Origin: Anaerolineae bacterium
Lineage (GTDB): Bacteria; Chloroflexota; Anaerolineae; Aggregatilineales; Phototrophicaceae
Direction of reading: 5' to 3'
Assembly: GCA_022821805.1 (NCBI GenBank)
Contig: JAJECX010000034.1
Coordinates: 1 to 56,636, forward strand
DNA length: 56,636 nt
The position numbers were made by a program, and so were the translations under genes. The notes beneath the pieces are model-generated. The model made no database searches. It saw nothing but the letters and a program-made list of their open reading frames with translations, and was not told where the DNA came from. Shown here in pieces: positions 35,936-44,265 of this stretch; position 1 is the stretch's first letter, and the number at the start of each line of letters is the position of its first letter.

Positions 35936-37027
35936 CTATGCCAGCGAAGCGCTGCCGATGTCTTTTAGGCCGCTGCCGGTGAAGGCGAGCGCCAAGTCAG
36001 CGTTTTCGCCGATGCGCTCAATAATCTGGGGCAGGGCGGCGGCGGTTGCAGCGCTGGTCGTCTCGATCATGAGTCCGCGCGCTTGCATGCGCTCTTGCGC
36101 CGCGACAATCGCCTCGTTGTCCACGCGCAAGGCAAAGCCGTCGCTGTCGCGCATGGCTTGCAAGATTTGTTTTCCGCGCACCGGTTTGTCAACCAGTATG
36201 CCATCAGCGACGCTTTGACCTGGCTCAATCAAAGGCGGCTTGGCTGCATTTGCTTCCCAGCCGCGCACAACCGGATCAACGCCGGCCGATTGCACGGCGA
36301 TCATGCGAGGAACTCTCTCAATCAAGCCGGCATCGTGCAGCGCCTGGAATCCGCGATAGAATCCAAGGAATAAGCCGCCATGCCCGACCGGCGTCGCGAC
36401 TGCGGCGGGCGCGCGCCGTCCCAATTGTTCCCAGGTCTCCCAGGCGGCGGTCTGCTGACCCAGGACGAAGTAGGGGCTCCAAGCGTGGCTGGCGTAAGTG
36501 GTCTTTGCCGCCGCGGCGTAGACATCGTCCAGGTAATCATTGGATTCGATGATGGCGCCGCCGAAGGTACGAATCAATTGTTTCTTGCTTTCCACGGCGG
36601 TCGCCGCCGGAACGTAGACCGTCGCCTCCATTCCACCGACGGCGGCAAAAGCCGCCAGCGACGCGCCCGCGTTCCCCGAGGAATTGTCGATCACCCGGTC
36701 GACGCCGCAAGCGGCCAGATGGTTCAGCACGGTGGTCGTGCCACGGTCTTTGAAAGATCCGGTCGGGTTCAGGTATTCCAGCTTGGCATAGAAAACAGCG
36801 CCATCCAGCTCGGCCTGGACCAGCGGCGTCATGCCTTCGCCCAGACTGAAGCGCCGCTCAACCGGCAGCATGGCTTGGTATCGCCAAAGCGAGAAGTCGC
36901 CCGCGTCGATGCTGGACGGATCAAAGCGCGGGAGGTCGACCAGATCCAGCGAGCCGCCACATGTCTTGCAGCGCCAGTCGAGAGGTCGAGCCAGCCCGCC
37001 ACATTCGCTGCACTGGATGCTTGTCAT
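35936..37027 (-). CDS. thrC: Threonine synthase-like PLP enzyme with N-terminal zinc ribbon
   Basis: PLP-dependent lyase of 363 aa, expected to convert O-phosphohomoserine to threonine. A zinc ribbon (CSECGG ... CKTCGG) opens the protein, as in archaeal-type threonine synthases. The PLP lysine is in LNPTGSFKDRGTT and the phosphate-binding loop in DNSSGNAGASLAAFA. ATG 37027 is chosen because GAAGGA precedes it by 6 bp and the zinc ribbon starts there; the longer frame to 37090 lacks this. Related fold-type II enzymes (threonine dehydratase, cysteate synthase) cannot be fully excluded. Confidence 0.83.
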   Translation of the reverse strand: MTSIQCSECGGLARPLDWRCKTCGGSLDLVDLPRFDPSSIDAGDFSLWRYQAMLPVERRFSLGEGMTPLVQAELDGAVFYAKLEYLNPTGSFKDRGTTTVLNHLAACGVDRVIDNSSGNAGASLAAFAAVGGMEATVYVPAATAVESKKQLIRTFGGAIIESNDYLDDVYAAAAKTTYASHAWSPYFVLGQQTAAWETWEQLGRRAPAAVATPVGHGGLFLGFYRGFQALHDAGLIERVPRMIAVQSAGVDPVVRGWEANAAKPPLIEPGQSVADGILVDKPVRGKQILQAMRDSDGFALRVDNEAIVAAQERMQARGLMIETTSAATAAALPQIIERIGENADLALAFTGSGLKDIGSASLA

Positions 37028-37241
37028 GGCGAATCCTTCACTATTTGCTGGAGTAGCTGCAAGGCTAACAGCCGCGGTTACTACGGACAATGGCGCGCAA
37101 ATCCAATTCTAATAGAGATACGATATACTTGTTGTAAGCGAAGATTTCAAAATCGCGGACGATTCAGCCGAGCGGCGGGCTTGAACTGCAAGCGGCGCCT
37201 CGCTACACTGTCTCGTCACGTTTCGGATATGCGGCTTTCCA

Positions 37242-38261
37242 ATGAACCTACACGATAAATACGAGCGCCCCCTGCGCGACCTGCGGATATCGGTGACCGA
37301 CCGCTGCAATTTTCGCTGTCCCTACTGCATGCCGGCCGAGATTTTCAATGAGCGTTATCAATTCTTGCCCAAGCCGCATCTTCTGACTTTTGAGGAGATC
37401 ACGCGGCTGACGCGGATTATCGTGCGCCTGGGCGCGGTGAAGATTCGCTTGACCGGTGGCGAGCCGCTCCTGCGTCAGGATATCCAAAAGCTGGTGGCGA
37501 TGCTCGATGCGCTTGAGGGAGTCGACGACCTGGCGATGACCACAAATGCCTTCCTGCTGCCGCAGAATATCAATGCCTTGAAAGCCGCCGGATTGAAACG
37601 CCTGACCATCAGCCTCGATACGCTGGACGATGAGATTTTCCGCCTGATGAACGGCGGGCGCTCGGGCGTGGACAAAGTTCTGGCGGGGATATACGCCGCG
37701 GAAGAGGCAGGCTATACGCCGCTGAAGATCAATGCGGTTGTGCAGCGGGGCGTCAACGACCATACCCTGGTCGATCTGGCGCGCTTCTTCAAGGAACGCG
37801 GACATATCCTGCGCTTCATCGAGTATATGGATGTCGGCAATATGAACGGCTGGAAGATGGATGAGGTCGTTCCCGCCGCCGAAATCGTCGAGACTGTCGA
37901 TGCGGAATTGCCGCTGGAGCCGATCGCTGGCAATTATTTCGGCGAGGTGGCGCGGCGTTATCGTTATGCTGACGGCGAGGGTGAAATCGGCTTGATCAGC
38001 TCGGTAACGCAGCCTTTCTGCGGTTCTTGCACGCGAATGCGGCTCTCGCCGGAGGGGCGGATTTTCACTTGCCTTTTCGCCATCGAGGGCAGGAGCCTGC
38101 GCGATCCGCTGCGCGCCGGCGCTACCGATGATGAACTGGAAGCGATCATTCGCGCGACCTGGGGCGAGCGAATCGACCGTTACTCGGAAATACGCAGTTC
38201 CCTCACGCAAGATGTGCGCGACCGCCGCAAGAAAGTCGAAATGTATCACATCGGCGGTTAG
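37242..38261 (+). CDS. moaA: GTP 3',8-cyclase MoaA
   Basis: Radical SAM enzyme starting molybdenum cofactor synthesis from GTP. The SAM cluster motif C22-x3-C26-x2-C29 (DRCNFRCPYC) and the GGEP motif (RLTGGEPLL) are clear. The second 4Fe-4S cluster is in FCGSCTRMRLSPEGRIFTC. The protein ends in the conserved Gly-Gly (HIGG), needed for activity. Length 339 aa is standard. No other moa gene is in the window. A poor Shine-Dalgarno precedes the ATG. Confidence 0.96.
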   Translation: MNLHDKYERPLRDLRISVTDRCNFRCPYCMPAEIFNERYQFLPKPHLLTFEEITRLTRIIVRLGAVKIRLTGGEPLLRQDIQKLVAMLDALEGVDDLAMTTNAFLLPQNINALKAAGLKRLTISLDTLDDEIFRLMNGGRSGVDKVLAGIYAAEEAGYTPLKINAVVQRGVNDHTLVDLARFFKERGHILRFIEYMDVGNMNGWKMDEVVPAAEIVETVDAELPLEPIAGNYFGEVARRYRYADGEGEIGLISSVTQPFCGSCTRMRLSPEGRIFTCLFAIEGRSLRDPLRAGATDDELEAIIRATWGERIDRYSEIRSSLTQDVRDRRKKVEMYHIGG

Positions 38262-38387
38262 CGCGCAGCCGGCGCCGGCATTAAAACCATCACCAACTCT
38301 GCCCTGATGGTCGTTATCTTGTCAGCGGCGTTATCGCTGTGGTAACTTCCTGTTTGGAATACATGGTTTCACTGGACGAGGACTAAC

Positions 38388-39158
38388 ATGAGCTATTCCG
38401 ACTTTGATCTCAGCGGAAAGACGGCGCTGATTACCGGCGCCGGACGTGGTATCGGTTTGGCTACAGCGCGTCGAATGGCAGCAGCAGGCGCCGATATTGT
38501 CATCGCGGAATTCATTAAGGAAAACGGCGAGAATGCGGCGGCGGAAATCGAGGGCATGGGACGAAATTCCATGTTCATTGAGGTAGATGTCCGCAGCTCG
38601 AAGAGCGTCGATAGGATGGCGGCGACTGCGCTAGACGCATTCCCCAATATTGACATTCTGGTCTGCAATGCCGGTATCGCCCAAGCGGTAAACGCTGAAG
38701 AATGCAGCGATGAAGATTGGCTGAATATGATGGCGGTCAACCTCAACGGCGTATTCTGGTGCTGCCGCGCAATTGGCCGGCACATGCTGGAGCGGGGCAG
38801 CGGCGCCATCGTCAATGTGGCTTCCATGTCGGGCATGATTTCGAATACGCCACAGCCGCAAGCGCATTACAACGCCGCCAAAGCCGGCGTGATTTTGCTG
38901 ACCAAGTCGATTGCGGGAGAGTGGGCTGATCGCGGGCTGCGCGTCAATTGCGTGTCGCCGGGATACATCGGCACCGACATGACCTTGGAAGGCTTCAGCA
39001 ACGACGATTGGCGCCCCACCTGGCTGGCGATGACGCCCCAGGGGCGGATTGGCGCAGCGGAAGAGATCGCGCAAGCGATATTCTATCTGGCCTCGCCCGG
39101 CGCCAGTTTCACCACTGGAACGAATCTTGTTGTGGATGGCGGCTATACTGCCTGGTAG
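38388..39158 (+). CDS. SDR-family oxidoreductase
   Basis: Classical short-chain dehydrogenase of 256 aa. It has TGAGRGIG for cofactor, NAG in LVCNAGIAQ, the catalytic Ser in VNVASMSGMI and YNAAKAG (Y-x3-K). The Asp-free IAEFIKEN after beta2 leaves NAD versus NADP open. Closest in style to sugar-alcohol or gluconate dehydrogenases; the substrate is not determined. GAGGA precedes the ATG. It stands alone between moaA and a convergent small gene. Confidence 0.88.
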   Translation: MSYSDFDLSGKTALITGAGRGIGLATARRMAAAGADIVIAEFIKENGENAAAEIEGMGRNSMFIEVDVRSSKSVDRMAATALDAFPNIDILVCNAGIAQAVNAEECSDEDWLNMMAVNLNGVFWCCRAIGRHMLERGSGAIVNVASMSGMISNTPQPQAHYNAAKAGVILLTKSIAGEWADRGLRVNCVSPGYIGTDMTLEGFSNDDWRPTWLAMTPQGRIGAAEEIAQAIFYLASPGASFTTGTNLVVDGGYTAW

Positions 39159-39176
39159 CGCGCAAGTATCATGGCG

Positions 39177-39434
39177 CTAAATGGCAAATGCGCCGGTTTC
39201 CACCAGATCAATGAGAACGCCGTCCAATTCTCGGGGCAGCATCGCCTCGGAAGGCAATTGCTCCGGCGCGAGCTTTCTGCTGACCATTACAACCAGACAT
39301 AGCTCGTCGGTGGGCTTGCCCATGAGTTGGCGGTAGCCGATACCGGTCCCGACCACGTTGGGTAAGCCCATCAGATATTTATCGTACTTCGCTTGCGCTT
39401 CGGCGATTGCGGCAGTTTGTTTAGCGATGTCCAT
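39177..39434 (-). CDS. Stand-alone homologue of the Nal1-like protease N-terminal domain
   Basis: An 85-aa protein. Its core LMGLPNVVGTGIGYRQLMGKPTDELCLVVMVSRKL and ending IDLVETGAFA align with residues 20-83 of the protease at 33762-34847 (LMRRRGVVGVAVGFRSYKE ... LALAVLVQQKK ... TDVVEVGRLEA). No protease domain follows; the next gene upstream is unrelated. It could be a decayed protease gene or a free regulatory (inhibitor-like) domain. It has a complete start and stop. Confidence 0.65.
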   Translation of the reverse strand: MDIAKQTAAIAEAQAKYDKYLMGLPNVVGTGIGYRQLMGKPTDELCLVVMVSRKLAPEQLPSEAMLPRELDGVLIDLVETGAFAI

Positions 39435-39464
39435 ACGCGCTTTTGGGATATCGGGATCGCAGGT

Positions 39465-41846
39465 TTACTGCAGCGCCGGGCATTCTGTTCCAAGGACGAC
39501 GCTGACAATGTCGCTGCGGATCCAGCCGTCGAGATTGGCGTCGCCGACGCTCACACGGACAAAGTACCAAGCCGGTCCAGTCGGGTTGCGTTCCTCCCGT
39601 TCCATCTTCAAAACCGGCGCAACAGTCCCCGTGCCCAGCCAGCCTACAATCGGCGACTGCGTGGTTGGTCGTGAGCGAACCCTTATCGCTTCCGTGTTAA
39701 GAACGACAACTTGGCAGAGTTCGACCGGCGTCGCCGTAACAGTCGGTGTACTGGTCGCCGTCGCGGTATCCGTAGCGGTCGGGGTTGGTGTCGCCGTATT
39801 TGTATGGGTTGGCGTATTGGATGGCGTAAATGTAGCGGTGGCTGTAAAGGTAGTGGTCGCAGTTGGCGTACTTGTTGCTGTATGGGTGGCGGTCGGTGTA
39901 TCGGAAGGCGTGAAGGTGACTGTTGGCGTTGGTGTGATGGTCGGCGTGCTGGTAGATGTCGGCGTAAGCGTCGCGGTCGGGAAGAAATTAGCCCCGATGA
40001 AGTTTTCAATGGGCTCGCGGTTCATGAAGCCTACGGCGCCGCCAACACCGACGATAACGATGAATACAAATAGGATGACCAATCGCCCGCGGTTGCGCCG
40101 CCGCCGCAGCACACCGTCAATGCGGGTTATATCAGCGCGGCGACCGAGGATGCGGAAGGGGTCCTCCCGCATCGCGTCAAGCCAGGCGCGCGCCTCGCGA
40201 TTGTTTCCTTCTTGCAAGGCTTCGTCGGCGCGCTCAAGGTAGCGGCTGAAGAGGTCGTTCACCGTGTTGCGAAAGCGCTCGTCCTGGGCGTAATCGCCGG
40301 CCATCTCCGCCAGCATCTGACGCGCCTGGGCCAGCTCCGCGTCGAAGTTCTGCGAGACCAGCGCCTGCGCCCGTCTTATCGAACCCTGCGCGCGCGAGAT
40401 ATCTGCTTGCAGATTGCGCGACCGCATCAACATTTCCGAAAAGGTGCCGTCGGTCGGGTCCAGCTCCAAGCCCAACTCCAAGAGCTTGATAGCCGCGTTC
40501 ATCAGTAGAATGCGTTCGTCCAGCGTCGTCGAGTTATTGGCGTGGTTGAGGGACAATTGCGCCTGGTCGTTAACCTGGCTGCGAATGCTGGCGAGCTTGT
40601 TATCGACTTCCTGCTGCATCTGCGCCAATCGTTGGCTGTTCGGCAGCAGTTGACGCGAGTGTGAGAGCAGGCTGCGAACGCTGGCGACTTGCGCGACTTG
40701 TTCTTCGAGCGTGCCGCCAATTGTATTCATGTTTACGGCGATCTGGTCGTAATCCCGCTGGATCCGTCGGATCATCTCCAGGCGTTCTTCCGCCTGCGGA
40801 TCATTGGGCACGACGCGCAAGGCGCCTTCGTATTTGCGCAAGGCTTCCGACCAATTGTCGTTGGTCATCAGACGATCGCCGTCGGTCAACAGTTCGCGGG
40901 CGAGCGCCAGATCTTGAATATCAAGCAGCGCCTGTTCCACGTCCTTCCACGTCAATATGCCATCGCGCTCGGCAAGTTCTCGCGCCTCGCGATAGAGCCC
41001 CGACGCCTGCTCATAGTTGCCGGCCCGCACAAGAGAATTGGCGCGGTTGTAGGCCACGCGCGCCTCAAAGGGGATGCGGTGATCGGGCACGATGCCGCGG
41101 ATTAAGTTGTCTTCCGATTTCTCTCGATATTCCAGCGCGGTCGGGTTGTTCGCCTGAAGCGCAAGGATGCGATTAGCGACATCAATCGTCTGCTGGTACT
41201 CGCCAGAATAATAACTTTCGGTCAGTCTGGTCAATAATTCGTCCAAGGGCAAAGTCGACTGAACTGGCCGTTCTTCGGCGGCGGGATCGCTCGACTCGCC
41301 TTGGCTGCGCTCCGATTCGCGGTAGTGGGCAGGTCCGCTGAAAGACGATCGCGCTGGCGGTTGGCTGGCTGGCTCATAACTCGGCGGCGGGCGGCTTTCC
41401 GAACTTGAACCAGCGGGCGTCTGCGTTGGCGCCGAGCTGACGTTATGGCGGTCGAAGAGATCCTGAACGCGCTGTCTCGCCTGCGCGCTATGGGACCCGG
41501 CTTGCTGCAAGAGGCTTATGACATCGGGGTTGCCACTGTCCATCCGCAGGGCGTCGGCCAGTATATCGATTGCTTCGTCGATATCATCGTCGTCTCCGGC
41601 GATCTCGATGCGGATTCTGGCACGGCGCGCCAATCCGCGCAGCGCGGCGGAATTCGGCTTTGCGCTGCTCGTCTGGCTGCCCGCGATTTCGGCGAAGACC
41701 TCCTGCGCCGAAATCTCGAGCGGCGTATTTTTCGCCTCCATCAACAGGTCACGAGCTTCTTGCTCCAGCTCCCGTAGCGCCTGGGCGTCAACGGCGCGTT
41801 GGGCGCGATGACGCAAATCCTCAATAGCCCTTTGCAGTTCCTGCAT
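39465..41846 (-). CDS. Large helical-repeat membrane protein with Thr/Pro linker and C-terminal SH3b domain
   Basis: A 793-aa protein. The N-terminal 580 residues are helical and TPR-like with coiled coils ([68 protein letters not shown]). One transmembrane helix follows ([20 protein letters not shown]). The Thr/Pro-rich linker ([18 protein letters not shown] and onward) spans about 90 residues, then an SH3b domain ([25 protein letters not shown] ... [13 protein letters not shown]). The helical part is cytosolic and SH3b outside. ATG 41846 is used because AGGA stands 9 bp before it and touches the alternative ATG 41855. Function unknown; cell-wall sensing is plausible. Confidence 0.72.
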   Translation of the reverse strand: MQELQRAIEDLRHRAQRAVDAQALRELEQEARDLLMEAKNTPLEISAQEVFAEIAGSQTSSAKPNSAALRGLARRARIRIEIAGDDDDIDEAIDILADALRMDSGNPDVISLLQQAGSHSAQARQRVQDLFDRHNVSSAPTQTPAGSSSESRPPPSYEPASQPPARSSFSGPAHYRESERSQGESSDPAAEERPVQSTLPLDELLTRLTESYYSGEYQQTIDVANRILALQANNPTALEYREKSEDNLIRGIVPDHRIPFEARVAYNRANSLVRAGNYEQASGLYREARELAERDGILTWKDVEQALLDIQDLALARELLTDGDRLMTNDNWSEALRKYEGALRVVPNDPQAEERLEMIRRIQRDYDQIAVNMNTIGGTLEEQVAQVASVRSLLSHSRQLLPNSQRLAQMQQEVDNKLASIRSQVNDQAQLSLNHANNSTTLDERILLMNAAIKLLELGLELDPTDGTFSEMLMRSRNLQADISRAQGSIRRAQALVSQNFDAELAQARQMLAEMAGDYAQDERFRNTVNDLFSRYLERADEALQEGNNREARAWLDAMREDPFRILGRRADITRIDGVLRRRRNRGRLVILFVFIVIVGVGGAVGFMNREPIENFIGANFFPTATLTPTSTSTPTITPTPTVTFTPSDTPTATHTATSTPTATTTFTATATFTPSNTPTHTNTATPTPTATDTATATSTPTVTATPVELCQVVVLNTEAIRVRSRPTTQSPIVGWLGTGTVAPVLKMEREERNPTGPAWYFVRVSVGDANLDGWIRSDIVSVVLGTECPALQ

Positions 41847-41959
41847 GGATGGCATTCCTGTAAAAGAGGCCTCCTTTGCGCCCTAGGCGCGCGAGGCGCT
41901 CGCGGCCAACCGCTATCTTTAGAAGAGCCTTACCACTCAGAGGGATTCTGTGATAGAGT

Positions 41960-42322
41960 ATGATGCGACCAATATCCGATTACGATCAAAGAGTTATGGC
42001 ATCATTCCAGCATATCCGGCCAAGATACAAACTCATCTTATTCTATAATATCAAACGCGACAAACAAGACCAATACTACCGCTACATGCTCAGCCACTTC
42101 GTGCCGGATATCCAGAAGCTCGGCGTCTATATGCATATGGTCTGGCATGTGGCTTATGGCGATTACCCCATGCGCAAGATTGAATTCGTCACCGAAAGCG
42201 CCGAAATCCTGCGTCGCCTCTTCCTTAGCGACCAATGGGACGACCTTGAGACCAAACTGCAGCAATTCGTCGACGATTATGAGCGCAAAGTTGTCGACTA
42301 TCGCAACGGATTCCAACTGTAG
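41960..42322 (+). CDS. Conserved small protein of unknown function
   Basis: A 120-aa soluble protein (RYKLILFYNIKRDKQDQYYRYMLSHFVPDIQKLGVYMHMVWHVAYGDYP ... YERKVVDYRNGFQL). It has the look of a dimeric ferredoxin-like (alpha-beta barrel) fold, but I cannot name a family. The start is unsure: ATG 41960 overlaps a possible TATGAT -10, and ATG 41996 would trim 12 residues that are not part of the fold. It is monocistronic or leads into the MscS gene about 100 bp later. Confidence 0.65.
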   Translation: MMRPISDYDQRVMASFQHIRPRYKLILFYNIKRDKQDQYYRYMLSHFVPDIQKLGVYMHMVWHVAYGDYPMRKIEFVTESAEILRRLFLSDQWDDLETKLQQFVDDYERKVVDYRNGFQL

Positions 42323-42422
42323 CTTCGACTGCGACGCGAACTTCCACAAGTTTGCGAATCGCCAATGTCAACGTACAATAGTTGGTGTCTTGGGTAGCGA
42401 TCTTTCGAGGTGCGGGCCTTAG

Positions 42423-43637
42423 ATGAATCAGGTCAATCTGCTTCCGATGCTGGCGGGGTATCCCGAACTCGTCCAGCGTATCGTTATTGATGTCTTCCCA
42501 TTCGTTGTTGCGCTGCTAATCATTGTGCTGATGCGATGGCTGCTGACGGCGATTTTATTGCGTCCGCTGCGATATTTCGTACAGCGCTCAGCGAGCGAAA
42601 TCGACGACCGTCTGCTGGACGCCTGCGTTTCCCCGCTGCGGCTTGCGGTGGTTGGCTTTTCTCTTTTTCTCGTCACGGAAATCTTCGCCTTTGACGTCGA
42701 AGTCGAGCAACTTGCGCAGACGGTGGCGCGCGGCGTGCTGGTGGCTTCCGTGTTTTTCGCTATTGTTCGCTGGTTTGAAGTGGTGTCGCTTCAGCCGGAA
42801 GCCTTTCGCCGCGTGACGGGCTGGACGATCCCGGATCGTCTGTTGCCCTTCCTCAATACCGTTGTCAAGTTCTTGATAATCGCCTTGGGCGCGATCTTTG
42901 TATTGCAGGAATTGCAATTTGATGTCGCCGCGCTAATCGCTTCGCTTGGCGTCATCGGTATCGGCATTTCGTTGGCGTCCCAAGATACGGTTGGCAACAT
43001 GTTTGGATTCGCGGCAATCGTGACCGACAATCCCTTTAAGGTCGGCGACTTCATCACAACGGAGGCGGTCACCGGCATCGTGGAATCTGTCGGCGTCAGG
43101 GCGACGCGCGTTCGTCAGCTCGATCAGGCGCTCGTCACCGTGCCCAACAATCTGCTGACCAATGCCGCAGTCCTGAATCGGTCACGACTGGAGAAAAGGC
43201 GTCTCGACGCGACGTTAACCTTCACCTACAGCACAAGCTCGGATCAGTTGCGCGCCGTCGTCACTGAAATACGCGCTCTGCTTCAAAACACGGAAGACGT
43301 CGACCCCGATTCCGTAATCGTACATTTTGTCGACTTCAGCGGCAGCTCCCTTGACGTGCGAATTATCTGCCAGGTCTTGCTAGCTGATTGGCGCGAGTTC
43401 GCCGCCAGGAAAGAAAGCGTGTACCTGGAAATCATGGGCGTGGTTGAACGTCTGGGCATCGAATTCGCCTTTCCCAGTCGATCCGTCTACATTGAATCTG
43501 TGCCGGAAAATAATGGTATCGCCAATCAGCAATTTCGGACGGCGCAAGGTCGATCTGAACAGGAAATCGAACTCGGCGGAACGGCGGCGCAAGATACCGA
43601 GGCGCCGGCCCCAGGCGTCGGATCTCCCGGGTCATGA
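42423..43637 (+). CDS. MscS-family mechanosensitive ion channel
   Basis: Small-conductance mechanosensitive channel protecting against osmotic downshock. The 404-aa protein has about four N-terminal membrane helices. The pore helix and beta domain show the family signature: LIASLGVIGIGISLASQDTVGNMFGFAAIVTDNPFKVGDFI, followed by VESVGVRATRVRQLDQALVTVPNN. The C-terminal alpha/beta domain ends about residue 360 and a charged tail follows. Its stop overlaps the start of the next gene by 4 bp (ATGA), showing translational coupling. Confidence 0.92.
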   Translation: MNQVNLLPMLAGYPELVQRIVIDVFPFVVALLIIVLMRWLLTAILLRPLRYFVQRSASEIDDRLLDACVSPLRLAVVGFSLFLVTEIFAFDVEVEQLAQTVARGVLVASVFFAIVRWFEVVSLQPEAFRRVTGWTIPDRLLPFLNTVVKFLIIALGAIFVLQELQFDVAALIASLGVIGIGISLASQDTVGNMFGFAAIVTDNPFKVGDFITTEAVTGIVESVGVRATRVRQLDQALVTVPNNLLTNAAVLNRSRLEKRRLDATLTFTYSTSSDQLRAVVTEIRALLQNTEDVDPDSVIVHFVDFSGSSLDVRIICQVLLADWREFAARKESVYLEIMGVVERLGIEFAFPSRSVYIESVPENNGIANQQFRTAQGRSEQEIELGGTAAQDTEAPAPGVGSPGS

Positions 43638-44143
43638 TGGATCATGCCAGCGCGCTGCCAGCTGCCCTGCGCTTTTCAACTGAGGATCTGGAGGCGAACC
43701 GTCAAGGCTTGCTTAGTCCGGCGCAGATCGCGCGGATGATAAGCATTCGCCAGCGCAGAATGCTCATTGCCGCCGTCCTCTTTTTTGCCTTGGTCCTGGC
43801 GGCGACGATTCTAATCTATGTCGGTCAACTCAATCGCAACGCCATACTATTCGGCGCGGGCGCCGCGCTAACCGTGATCAACGCAATTCTGGTCGGCAGA
43901 GCGGGGCGCGACTATATGAGCGTCGGCCGCGATTTGCGCCGGTGCCAGGTAGAGGTTCTCACCGGCAATGTGGAGCGGGTCTTGCGCCGCGGTCGCGCGA
44001 GCGACAACTACTTGCTTCGGATTAACGGCGCCGAATTGACCGTGACCAAAGAGGTATTTGTCGGCTTTGGACATGAGTCGCCATACCGCATTTATCGCGC
44101 CAGCGTTTCGCGCACGCTTCTATCAGCCGAGCCCATAAGCTAA
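43634..44143 (+). CDS. Two-helix membrane protein coupled to the MscS gene
   Basis: A 169-aa protein of unknown function. Two hydrophobic helices (MLIAAVLFFALVLAATILIYV and ILFGAGAALTVINAILV) form a hairpin, followed by a C-terminal soluble domain of about 75 residues (CQVEVLTGNVERVLRRGRASDNYLLRINGAELTVTKEVFVGF). The ATG overlaps the MscS stop (ATGA), so the two are translated together, but no established channel partner of this type is known to me. Confidence 0.7.
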   Translation: MMDHASALPAALRFSTEDLEANRQGLLSPAQIARMISIRQRRMLIAAVLFFALVLAATILIYVGQLNRNAILFGAGAALTVINAILVGRAGRDYMSVGRDLRRCQVEVLTGNVERVLRRGRASDNYLLRINGAELTVTKEVFVGFGHESPYRIYRASVSRTLLSAEPIS

Positions 44144-44159
44144 GACTTGAAGGCTACTG

Positions 44160-44246
44160 TAATGGTTGGAATTGTTACGACTCAATCCCTTATCGGGTAT
44201 GTGGCTGGTTCAAAGTTACCAGCAGCTTTGCCAACCATTAAGTCGT
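44160..44246 (+). promoter_or_regulatory. Pseudoknot-like structured leader of the GT-C-type gene
   Basis: Helix A: TAATGGTTGG (44160-44169) with CCAACCATTA (44231-44240), 10 perfect pairs. Helix B: ACGACT (44177-44182) with AGTCGT (44241-44246). A and B cross in pseudoknot order and A' abuts B', allowing coaxial stacking. A third hairpin GCTGGT/ACCAGC (44204-44209 / 44218-44223) lies in the long loop. It ends 20 bp before the TTG start and may be a cis-regulatory RNA. Confidence 0.45.
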
Positions 44247-44265
44247 GTTGCGCTGAGGTTGCGCC

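Noticed and set aside
39358..40242. Plus-strand frame with VGVAV-type repeats over the Thr/Pro stalk region
   Set aside because: The repeats are the reverse reading of the TPT-rich stalk of the SH3b protein; not a separate gene and not a CRISPR or tandem-repeat locus.
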